64,000 nt of DNA from Antitrichia curtipendula (lineage: Eukaryota > Streptophyta > Bryopsida > Hypnales > Leucodontaceae). Position 1 is the first letter of the stretch. Each line of letters opens with the position of its first letter. The position numbers were made by a program, and so were the translations under genes. The stretch is taken from assembly GCA_951230915.1 (NCBI GenBank), contig OX579635.1, forward strand, positions 25,978,001 through 26,042,000, given 5' to 3'. The notes beneath the pieces were generated by a model that made no database searches, was not told the origin of the DNA, and was given only the letters and a program-made list of their open reading frames with translations. Below are positions 13,927-24,060 of the stretch, piece after piece.

Positions 13927-15060
13927 ATGGGAGATCAACGCCCTTCCAACGTTGTGGATAGTCTTTGTCATACCAATTGCACTAAACGTGCCCAGAAAGA
14001 CAGGGGTCCAATTTGGCAAACAACAAAAGTTTTGGCACTCATTCAAACCAAGCGCAATATACTTGTGGAGGAGTCCGAAACAAAAGATTTTTGGGATTTA
14101 ATGATTCCCGACTCCAACAAGTGGACACACATTAGTCTGCAAGTCATGCACTATGGATGTGTGTCATGTCATCATGATGATCCCGCTTGTAAAAGCAAGT
14201 GGAACCAATTGCTCCCAAAGTACAAGAAAATAGTTGATTATTTTGCTAGGAGTGGCACTAATTTAGTTGACTTTTGGAATATAAATGTCATTGATAGGAG
14301 AGTGTAGGGCATGCCTAAAATGTTTTCAGAAGAAGTATTCTATGCCCTACATGAATGGAATGCTGGGAGGCCGAGCATACAACCACCACACTGTTGAGAT
14401 TTACTATCAACAAAAGACAAAAATTTCAATTCATAGAACACGCAACTGTCGAACCCACATGACCGTGGCATCAATGACAGCAATCCGGAGGACCCCATAC
14501 ACATTGCATCCATCGAGGAAGACACAACTAATCAACAAAGCAACTCTTCCACATCGACTGCAACGTCCTCTCAATTTTCGGTGCTCAGACCAAGTGCCTT
14601 CATGTCCACAGGACCGTCCACTGTTGCTATGATGTTGCCTTCTCTAGATATGCAACGTGTTATTCACAGTGATATAGCAACAAGAAGACCAAAGACAGTT
14701 CTTCCAACCGAAGTGACCACCTGAGTCATTAGTTCTAGTGACACAACGGAAAATACTATCCATCGACGACTTGGCAATACAGAAGTTTGGCGGAAGACCT
14801 TGACTGGGCACACACTCATCGCATAGGCAACCAAATCAACTGGAGATGCTATGACGACTCAAATGAAGGACATGGCAGAAGCAAGCAAAGACGTCAAGAA
14901 AACCAAAATTGAGGTTCAACTCAAGTTGTTCTCCGAACAAATAGAGTACTAGAGAGATTGCAACATGAGGTTGTATGAAACTGCCGTCAATGCAAATGCA
15001 AATGCCAAGTTATCCATTTTGAAGCAGGGAAAAATAGTTGTCATTGCCTTTCAAACCTAG
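13927..15060 (+). pseudogene. PIF/Harbinger ORF1, Myb/SANT-like DNA-binding protein (stops)
   Basis: A single frame starts with ATG (MGDQRPSN) and ends at TAG 15058-15060. It is interrupted by TAG 14305, TGA 14395, TAG 14434, TGA 14722, TAG 14824 and TAG 14950, with no frameshift. The N-terminal part has the trihelix-like pattern of plant Harbinger accessory proteins: GPIWQTTKVLALIQTKRN, then CKSKWNQLLPKYKKIVDYF, then a VDFW box and FSEEVFYALHEWNAGRPS. A Ser/Thr-rich linker and a C-terminal KKTKIEVQLKLFSEQIEY stretch follow. In related elements this protein binds element ends and helps transposase enter the nucleus. All six internal stops could arise from CAG or CGA by one C-to-T change. Confidence 0.85.
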
Positions 15061-15491
15061 CAGCTATTCTCAACGCATGACTTCAACGTATTAGAACTAT
15101 AGCACAAAAGAGTGTACATGTACATGGCTCTCATATAACTGTAAAGCAAGCTTTGCAGCAAGGCGAAGACCATAATTTTGATTCACAGAAATCTCCAAAA
15201 TGCACTCATGTCCATGACAAGGAAATAGTCCCAGAGGCATAGACAACGTTGTCACTGAGCAATACATGTACAAAGAGAAGAAATTGTTGTCAATACCTAC
15301 TAGTTCTAAAGGCAATTAGTGATACATACAACAACGTCTGGCAAATTTTGTAGTGCTCTGAAGTTTCTATGTAGATAAATCTATAGGAACTATTGCTCTT
15401 TTTCCTTTGTGTATGTATATTCTGCAATGTGAAATAAATAAATAAAAATGTATGTAAATCGGTTTGAAGGTGATGGTTCATTTATCTGACA

Positions 15492-17002
15492 TCATGGCAG
15501 AGGTATGCTTCTCTGTCTAGCTAAATAAAGGCCAAGCTCTTTTTGTTTATGTATACCAAGCACGGGCGGTTGCTCGTCACTTACTGTTGTTGGTACTTCA
15601 ACCTGTGCACCATGGTCTACAAGAGTGTCCTTTGCAAATCCTTCCATTACAAGAAAATTGAGAAGCCTTTCCATGTCTGCCGTGCTTTGCCTCAACATGT
15701 TATGGAGTAAAGCGCATGACACAATTACATCCGACACAAATGTTACATGTAAATCCGTCTTGTGAAGAAGTTCACGGAAGGTCTGCTTCAGAATTGCAAA
15801 AGAATTCTCCATCACGCACCTTCCTCTCCGTAGTTTTTGATTGAACAAGGCGTTAGCAACAGGGATATTACCATGCTCAATGTGCGGTACTATGAGCCAC
15901 GGGAGACAAGGATATCCAACATCTCCAACAAGATGTGGTGCAAAGCCTTTAAAAATAACTCATGCATCCCACAAAGTACTGCTAGTCGCTTTCTAATACA
16001 ATGAAGACCTTTGTAGAACCTGAGAATCATTGGTCAACCCTGGCATACCCAAAAACAAATTAAGAAACATTTTCTCACTATCTACAACAACTTGACAATT
16101 GATTCTGAAGCCGCCAGACTTGAAGTGAAAGTAGTCAGAGGAGCAAAACTTAGACTTTGAAATGGCTACATGAGTGCCATCAATGGCACCTACAATCCCA
16201 TGCAAGCTGCACAGTCGGCAAAATTGAACCTTTGTGTCCACAAGTTTTTGTCCCCATGGCTATGATATCTCGCCATGTAGGACAACATTAATTGCGTCCG
16301 CAACTTTTCAAAGAAGTCTGGAAACAGAACTACGCCCCACTGTGAACATCTCACTACATATCAAAAGACTAGCACCATGCGTCAGTTTGAAAAGTGTACA
16401 ACATGCACCACTACTGGAATTGCAAGGCAGTATCTAGTATCCTTCTTGACTACAGTGGCTTTGAGGACTTCAACCAATGCAAAGACAAAAGGTTTAGTCA
16501 TACGGAACATTTATATCCATCAGTCAATCTCATATTGTTCCATTAGGAAATGAGAGAACCAAGTTGTGCTTTGAGGCTTCACCCAATATTCTAAGTCCTT
16601 GTCTAGAAATTGAACATATGTACACAACTTGAAAAAATGCAGCACAATACGTGCGACCAACTCGGCGTCCAAAGAGGAAGGATGGGATTGTTGATGAAGC
16701 CGATCCAATTCAAAGTTTTTTTCGTCACCAAGTTCTACAGCACTTGTCACTTTCAGAGCTTGGTTAGTGCAAATCAATAATAATAGGAGAGCTAATACAG
16801 TGGCAACAAATTCAACTAGATTGTCCAAAATATCCATAGTCCTTAAACATAGCAATGCATAAAAACAACCACGCTTCAGAATGCAACTCAACAGAACAAC
16901 GTCAAGTATTGCTTCCAGAAGACGATGTTCAAGAAGTTTCCTTCTTCCAACTGTGAAATAATTTTGGAAATAGAGAATCAACACCCAATCAAACAAAGGC
17001 AT
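15492..17002 (-). pseudogene. PIF/Harbinger DDE transposase (HARBI1-type), broken
   Basis: From the 5' end on the minus strand: WVKPQSTTWFSHFL near 16540, the MTKPFVFALVEVLK block, then GIVGAIDGTHVAISKSKF with the first catalytic Asp near 16180, GMPGLTNDSQVLQRSSLY, GDVGYPCLPWLIVP with the second Asp at 15921-15923, and CVMENSFAILKQTFREL with the Glu at 15807-15809. All three catalytic residues are therefore still encoded. Damage: stops TGA 16520, a TAA shortly after it, TGA and TAG between about 16265 and 16300, TAG 15993 and TGA 15960, plus at least one frameshift near 16405. The usual length is roughly 400-450 codons. It is convergent with ORF1 in the same element. Confidence 0.88.
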
Positions 17003-17829
17003 TATCTCAAGAAAGAACTAGTCATAAAAAAACAGGGACAAATTGTTAGCAGTGAATAGTGACCAAATCGATTGTCCATGGAGGTTACGGAGGACACTCA
17101 AAATACTTTCAAGAAAACTCTAAGTGTACGCTTAGTAGACCACTCTTTCGGGCTCTTGCATTTTGTAACAAATGCACATATCTTTCTACCGGTGAAAAAT
17201 GAACAAGAATCTTACTGCCCTATAGTCGTCGTCCTATATGTGCTTCTTCACAACAAACATGCATTGTACAATCCAAAGAAGCTTGACAACACTCGCTCTC
17301 CTCCGCTTTGCATGTACATGTCTCTCGCATGGAAGCCCGCTCTTCAATACAAGTTTCGTACTGCTGGCCTCCCAATTTCACCAATGCACCATACATCCTA
17401 CCACTTCCAAAGCAATTTCTAACTGCATCATGAATGATGGGAAACAACGCAAAACAAGTGGACCGAGTTCTTACACCGTAATGATACTCTCAACAGCAGA
17501 AGTTTGTAGTAAACTACAAAAACTCAGCAATTTCTTTTCCTCAATATAGACAACGGTTGACTTCACCACCTATCCATGTAACAGCGTTGTGCAAGTGTAA
17601 AAGGCCAATCCTTAGTTAGCCTTCCCTTTCATGGTGACACTCTAAAACCAAAATGGACATGTCTCTGTGTGAACAAGACAATTTAATCTTCTATCAGAAA
17701 AGTAGCAGTCCTTAACAGTGCTTGGCCCAGCCCCAAGTTGCCCATTTTTAAATGGCCCCTTTAGTTTTTGGCACACTTTTATCTTTCAACAAACGGAAGC
17801 CTCTAACATCAAGTGCGGACGGACCTTAA

Positions 17830-18560
17830 GTGAATGGTTTTTTACAAGCTCCTATGAAAAACAATGGCCTTTTGTGGAATTCTTTACAATTTCTATGTTG
17901 GATTCAGTACAAGGTATAAAAGTGGTGAAAGCCAAGGAGTTGCTTCAGAAAGCACCAAGTTCCACCCACATTATCTTCAAGGTATGGAGTATCTATTTCA
18001 ATTTTCTATGTGAGCCCTTCTGGATTGTGTTATGAAATTTCTAATTGAATGTTCAAATCTTGAATTGTTAATCAATTTCAGATTTTGTTGTGGTTGCAAG
18101 TGGAAAACCAAGAGGGACTTCAAACTTTGTTGATATTCTACGTGAGACATGTGTTGTATTACATTGTATTGTCAACCATCTCAACTCCCTTATGTGAACA
18201 CTATTTTTTCCAATTTCAATTTGAGAATTTTAAAGTCAGAAATTCAATTATCATGTTCATTTTAGCTTACAAAGTTGCATACACTCAAGAGGAAAGAGGA
18301 ACTTGAGATATTGCTATCATGGTAGAGTTTGAATATTTATAGAGTATTGTCTTTTATAATGAATGTTTGTCTGTAGTGAATGCTCGTGATATATAAATGC
18401 AACAATTCTTCTTGCTTTGATTCAAATTATTGATTATGATTTGTAGTTGCAGCTCTTAGACTTGAACATTATATGGAACCCTTGTTTAAAAAGGCAGTTG
18501 CAATTTTAATGTAAATTTCATGGGGTTTTTTTCTCCATATAGGGCCTATGTTAATGTTGC
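17830..18560. other. Intergenic, no gene recognised
   Basis: Sequence between the Harbinger element and the mariner pseudogene; short random ORFs only. Confidence 0.35.
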
Positions 18561-18569
18561 TAAACATTG

Positions 18570-19690
18570 CAGGAATGGAATAATTTTGTCAATATAATCC
18601 ATCAAGTGTTGTAAATCTAACAATTCAAGTTCCATTGACTTTGTTCAATCAAAGGTTCAATTGTGGAAGGCCAATGTTTTGCAACTATTTTCCATGACAT
18701 TTCTAATTTCATACGCAATTTTCGTAATTGCACTACCGAATCCGCCAAGAAGAAACGCAATTTCACTGGCAAATAATGTCAAATAGTGTACAAGGCCCTT
18801 CTTGTCCAAGTAAAGAATGTTGAACCACCTTATGTGCTAGTTAAAAGAGCTGATGAACATATTCCACATTGATGAAAAGTGGTTCTATCTCACTGAGACA
18901 AAATCCACATTCTATCTGGCGCTTAACAACAAGTCACCATTCAGAACTTTAAAGAGGAAGCGTTTTATTCCAAAAATCATGTTCCTTGATGTAATGGCTT
19001 GACCTCAATGGGATACATTTAAGAAAATAAAAACCATAAATTTGATGGGAAAATAAAAAAATTTCCTTTCATGTTTCAAGAGGCAACTCAAAGAACAAGC
19101 AAGTACCAAGCACATGGAACTTTTTAAACAAAACCAATGGAGAGCATTACAAAGGAGGTCGTAAAGTCAATGTTGATAGACAAGCTTGTCTTTGCAATCC
19201 AAAAGAAGTGACTAAGTATGTGGATTGGTAAGACCACAACTGGCAACAACATTATTGTACAATAAGCCAATGCCAAGCCTCATCCCACTAGCAATGAACC
19301 TAATCTAACAACTGCCTTGATGCAAGACGGATTTGATATCAAATTGACTAGCCAGTCTCCCAACAAACCCAATATGAATGGTTTGGATTTGGGCCTCTTT
19401 TGTGTTATTCAATAGATACAACATCAATTCCTATAGAAAGACATGGACTCTCTAATTCATACCATAAAGACAACTTTCTTGAATATGGACAAAGACAAAT
19501 TAAACAACATTTTCCTTTCTTGGTAGCAATGCATAGTCAAGGTCATGCTATCGGACTGTAGAAATCACTATCAACAACCATAGATGGGCAAGGAGAAGAT
19601 GTAGCATCAAGGAGAACTATCATTCATTTTGAAGTGCCTCGATGATGCCATCAAGCGTGCCCAATGTTTCATTTCTGTGAACCATTGAAA
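18570..19690 (+). pseudogene. Plant mariner-like (Tc1/mariner) transposase, heavily decayed
   Basis: The segment IFHIDEKWFYLTETKS at about 18858-18905 carries the first catalytic Asp (codon 18871-18873) in the HIDEKWF setting typical of plant mariner transposases. It is followed by FRTLKRKRFIPKIMFLDVMA and, in shifted frames, FDGKI. Near 19315-19410 comes ALMQDGFDIKL, then SPNKPNMNGLDLGLFCVIQ, matching the family's CQPPNSPDxNxLDLGFFxxIQ block, and later LDDAIKRAQCF near 19640. The second Asp region (usually QQDNARxH) is not readable. Many stops and frameshifts show it is long dead. I could not find the terminal repeats. Confidence 0.72.
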
Positions 19691-20163
19691 CATCAAATTT
19701 AATTTGAAACAAACAAATTAAAAAAATTTGGGATTTATTTTGAGACAAAAAGAATAAAACACAAATATAAGAAAACTATGACAAGATTTTACAAACATTT
19801 GGATGGACAGGAATATTTTTTTTGTGTACTTGAGACATGTTTGCATTCATCTATTGTTCAAAATTCGAATGTTCATTTAAAGGAATTAGCACTAGCCAAA
19901 TATGAAATGTTTTTGATCGTATTGATCTAAATTTAGTTTCAAACAAAAGAATCCAAAGATAAGTCAACCTAATATGAACATTTATGAATCTAGCCAAATA
20001 TGAATCTAAATTGTATTGAAAATTGAAATTTTTTAATTAAAATATTAAATTTTATCCCAAAGAACTCTTCTCAATGAATTGGGCATTAAAAGTTCAAATG
20101 AATAGCTACAAATTCTTCCCTACAATCAATATACTTGAGTTCAAACAAATAAATCATTGAAAG
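19691..20163. other. AT-rich spacer, nothing recognised
   Basis: Between the mariner remnant and the TTAACCCC-family element; no ORF and no repeat pair. Confidence 0.35.
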
Positions 20164-20854
20164 TTAATCCCCTAAATGCCAAAGGCACCATATTTTGATG
20201 TCAACTAAAGTTTGAATTTATGTAAAATCTTACCAAAGTATCATTTTTATTATTTTTTGCTAATTGAATATTCTTTAAAGTCTATTTTAAATATCAAAAA
20301 TTTGATTTAAAAAAAAAATGTTTATAATTTTTTTATTGAAGATTTTGTGTAAGGATGTCCATTGTAAATCTTGAATTTTTAGTGTTAGATGCTCATCTCC
20401 ATGATCTTGATATACATTAGATCTTGGGGGGAAAATTGCATTGAAAATTAATTTCAAGAAATTGTAGAGTAGATTTTGAGAAGTTGTAAACCAATCATAG
20501 TTGTGCACCTTTTTTTTTTAATTTATAGCCTCAAATTTAGATTTGACATGTAAATATGGATTGAAAGGCTTCAAATCACTTTCACAGTTTTAACACCCTC
20601 TTGATCCAACATTATAATCTTTGAACACATAAGTGATGTTGATGTGTTACAATATTTTTCCCTTTGTGATCTATAACATGTCTTTTTTTTTTTTTTTTTT
20701 TCTTTTTAACATGGACAATATAACATGTCTTGTTTGAATTCATTTGAAAATAATTTTTTTTTAAATTGATAAAACTAATCAAAACTTTGATTTATTTATT
20801 TATTTTTTGAGCAAACTTCAAGAGGCTCACTAAAAGGCCTTAGGCATTGAGTAG
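20164..20854 (+). mobile_element. TTAACCCC-family non-autonomous element, copy 1 (degenerate)
   Basis: The left end TTAATCCCCTAAATGCC and the remnant right end CCTTAGGCATTGAGTAG bracket a sequence that aligns in the same direction with 63120-63763 and in reverse with 54130-54777. Shared internal blocks include ATTTTGTGTAAGGATGTC, GATTTTGAGAAG, GATTTGACATGTAAA, TTTTAACACCCTC and GCAAACTTC...AGGCTCA. There is no coding potential. A run of about 20 T at 20684-20703 and other T-rich insertions lengthen this copy. Confidence 0.65.
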
Positions 20855-21546
20855 CCCCCCCTAAAAAAAAAAGGGAAAAGTAACAGAAACGACGTAGAAA
20901 AAGTATGTATGACGTAGCACAAGCCCCGTTTTCTCATCCACACTGCGAATCAAGGCAGCGATTCTGCCCAGTGAGAAGGGACAGATCCGCACGCCAAAAA
21001 AGCACCAACTACCACCTGGCATACGTGCGCTCTCCTAGCCAAAGCAAAAGGTCCGATTGAAAAAGCAAAAGCAACTGAAGAACCGGAGAACACCCCAGCT
21101 AGGCAGGATCCGGGCAGGGCCGGGTAAGTCCCAGGGCAGGGTAGGCCCAGACCCACCCCACCCCACCCCAAGGCAGCCTCGGCAGGGGGTGGACGAGAGT
21201 GCGAGAAATAAGAGACAGAGGGCGATGAGAAACAGTTATCCGTAACTTAGTTGGCTGCTCTTCTGTGAGAAGGTGCGAGACGACCCCGACGACGACGACG
21301 ACGACGTTGGCAGCACCAGGCGCATCCGCATCCATCCAAGTTTGCGCGGGGGCGGGCGCTTCATCACTGTTGAACAGAAGGCGCCCAACTACGACAGAAG
21401 TGGTGTCACAAGGGAGGGAAGGAAGGAACGGAAAGGAAAGGGAACTGAACGAAGCCAAGGCAAGGCAAGGCAAGGCAGCCAGGCAGCCCGCCCGCCCGCC
21501 CGCCCTCATCAGGGATTAGGCTACGACGGACTACGCGCGCGACGAG
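20855..21546 (+). promoter_or_regulatory. GC-rich upstream/5' UTR region of the trihelix gene
   Basis: Base composition jumps from AT-rich to GC-rich near 20900. The tract holds microsatellites: (GAC)n at about 21283-21306, (GGCAA)n at about 21456-21476 and (CCCG)n at about 21487-21505. An in-frame TAG at 21517-21519 closes the frame just before the chosen ATG. I see no clear TATA box, which would fit a GC-rich broad promoter (inference). Confidence 0.5.
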
Positions 21547-24060
21547 ATGATGCAGCTGCAGCATCCGCAGCAGCAGCATGCGCAGGGGGTAGTAGGCGAT
21601 GGTGGCGCCGGGCAGCACGGGCTGGAGCAGCACGCGCTGGGACACTGCGAGGAGCATCATGTGGTGGTCGGGCGCATGGATATGGCGCCCGTGGGCGGGC
21701 TGAGGATGCTGGACGAGCAGGGCGGGGAGCGCATTCTGTACGGGGAGAAGCCGCTGGGCGACCACGATGACCAAACCCTGGGCAATGGCCATGCGCAGTA
21801 CCATGCGGTGGACATGGGCAACGGCAAGCACGGCGGTCACGCAGGGGTGGGAGTCGACGACATGGACGGCAAGCTCGGTGGACTGGGCGCCGCCATGCTG
21901 GGCGTGGAGCAGAAGATGGAACCGCGCGAGCGCCAGATGAGCGAGGGCGACGTGGGCACGGCCAACAGTCCGCAAGTCGGGAAGCTGCGCGGGCGTTCGT
22001 CGCGCGACCCCGCGATTGAGTGGAGCGAGAACGCCACCACGGTGCTGCTGCAGGCGTTCGGGGAGAAGTACCGCGCGCTGGATCGTGGGAATTTCACGAG
22101 CAAGATATGGGCCGACATTGCGGCCCGGGTGAACAGCCGAGGCTCCTTGACGGTAAGGCGCGCGGCCGATTTGTGCTGTGATTGCGGTGGTAGCTTTGAT
22201 TTGGTCATGTTTCTGATTGTCCTGTTTCGACCTTTTGCTTTTTGGTCTTGGCGATGGAGTTAGGGTTGGTGAAGAAAAGGAAGAAAGAGATGAGATGAAT
22301 TGAAAAGATTCGATGTAGAGAATGTGAGGAAACGCGGATAGGGGGAGTGGGTGATGTGGAGAAACGGAGGGTGGCATAAAGAAAGTGCGAGTTTGGTTTA
22401 GGTTCGTGGTGCAATTGATCAGTTCTGATAGTTCTGGCTTTTTAATTTTAGTGCGTGCAGCGTCTGTTGAAGCGAGGTAAGGAGAGTTTGAGAGGCGTTT
22501 TGGGATTTGTCTTTATTCTTGCACTTTCGAATTTCCACGATACAATCGCGAAGTAGTGGGAGACAAGTGAGAGGAGATTTTGTTTGTGGTGTGGCAGATC
22601 CTAAAAATGAGTGGTTCGAACGAACTCGATAGTCGCAGCCTTGAATTCCTCGACTCAGTCATGGAGTGTTCAGCTAATTATACATATATAAATATCGGAT
22701 AACGTCTGTTTAAATTGCTTCCATTTCAGATGTTCCTTGAGAGTATCGGTTTGGAATAGCGTATTGTTTCTTGGCTGCACTGTCGTGGCATGGATATGAA
22801 TGGTTGCAGTGCCATCCTTAGGGTTGAATACACTAACTATTGTTTTCGTAGTATACAAAAGAGAAACAGGTGTATTACACTTATTTCTAGGCTTCGAAAT
22901 TTAGATGATTTGCTTAAACTGATCATTCTTTAACATGGCGAGGTAGAATGCGTTCTTTTTTTGTATAAACGCCTTAATTTTTTGAGAAATGCCTTTCCTT
23001 TGCACGGTAGATTCTCAGTTTTGGGGTTCCTGTCACATTGAATACCATATTCCAAAGTTAATTTCCAAGACTTTTTTCCACAGAAGATGTGTTTTATTCT
23101 GTGGTGCTTGATTTTAATATTTCCACGTGAATTTCTGTAGATTTTTGCTTAATCTAGATCAAAATTTGTCAGTATGACTGATTTGAATGGCCTTTCTCTA
23201 GACTTTAGGATCGGTGCTGAAATTTTTGCAGATACTGACTTATACTGGTTGTCTCTCTCGGCATGGAGTAGGGCAATCTAGTGGATGGTATACCAAAGAC
23301 TCAAGAACAGTGCCGTATAAAGGTAAGTCTAGTTTTTGCATTCTCTTCATGTGTTTATTCATGCTTTAGTTATTACATCTTATTTCTATGTAGACAGTCT
23401 GTATGAAGAATACATGATTTCTGCATTCTCGTTCTCGCTAACCAATCACGGGAAACTCAGGTTGACAATCTGAAGAAACGATACAAAGTGGAGAGGGAGA
23501 AAAAAAAAGTGTCAGGCAGCGGAACTTCGAAATGGATATTCTATGACATGATGGATGAACTGATTGGATCCAACCCGAGGCATATGCGTAGCGGGGGTGG
23601 GCTGGGAGGGGAGGACTCGCCGTTGGGCTTGGAGAACGGTATCACACCTCTTAGTATTCGGTCGTCAGGGGAAGAAGGAGACAGGATTTACTACTTGGAG
23701 GGTCCGGGAGGCGGAGGTGATCAAACGTCAGAAACGGTCCCTAAGATATCGCCGATACAGGGACGCAGAAAAAGGAAGAGAGCGCTGGAAGACATGGAAC
23801 GAGAGCACGTGAATGCCCCGGCCTTGATGGCTCTGTTCGAGGGATACAGTGTTCCTCCGAACATCATCGATGCGATGCTGCAGGAAGACATGGACGAGTA
23901 CACATTGATAAACTCTCGAGACATCACAGCATTGCTTGAGCAGTTGCGGAGCAAGCACAGGCTGCACATCAAGCTGGGACCTGCGGAAAGGATTAAGCAA
24001 GCCATTGAGGCTGCAAAAGAGAAGAAGAACAGCATGGCCCTCGTCATCCAGCAGCAGTAA
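21547..24060 (+). CDS. Trihelix (GT-factor family) transcription factor with C-terminal SAM-like region
   Basis: Three exons: 21547-22152, 23272-23322 and 23461-24060, all joined in phase 0 with GT-AG borders, giving 418 aa. The ATG is the first after an in-frame TAG at 21517. Residues 1-150 are His/Gln/Gly-rich. The trihelix domain (about 154-260) has EWSENATTVLLQAFGEKY, NFTSKIWADIAARV and, across the 17-codon exon 2, KTQEQCRIK joined to VDNLKKRYKVE, then KWIFYDMMDELIG. A likely nuclear localisation signal RRKRKR is at 321-326. The last part (about 340-404) contains a helix-rich segment ending KLGPAERIKQAIEAAKEKK that resembles a SAM domain; this is inference. Trihelix proteins bind GT-like promoter elements in the nucleus. 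The position of the exon 2 acceptor (AG at 23270-23271) is chosen because it keeps the frame open. Confidence 0.88.

Larger units (their letters stand above)
12731..17826 (+). mobile_element. Full-length degraded PIF/Harbinger transposon (5,096 bp)
   Basis: The left end AGGTCTGTCCGCACTTGGCG and the right end read inward, AGGTCCGTCCGCACTTGATG, form a TIR that can be followed for about 27 bp with four mismatches. The element is flanked by TAA at 12728-12730 and at 17827-17829, matching the 3 bp TTA/TAA target duplication of this superfamily. Inside are the two genes expected of an autonomous element: a Myb/SANT-like protein on + (13927-15060) and a DDE transposase on - (15492-17002), arranged convergently. 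Both carry several premature stops, so the copy cannot move itself. 12731-13926 and 17003-17826 are noncoding subterminal sequence. Confidence 0.9.

Noticed and set aside
21406..22377. 323-codon minus-strand ORF opposite trihelix exon 1
   Set aside because: It is antisense to a well-supported exon in GC-rich DNA, where few stops occur by chance, and its translation is low-complexity Pro/Ser/His-rich.
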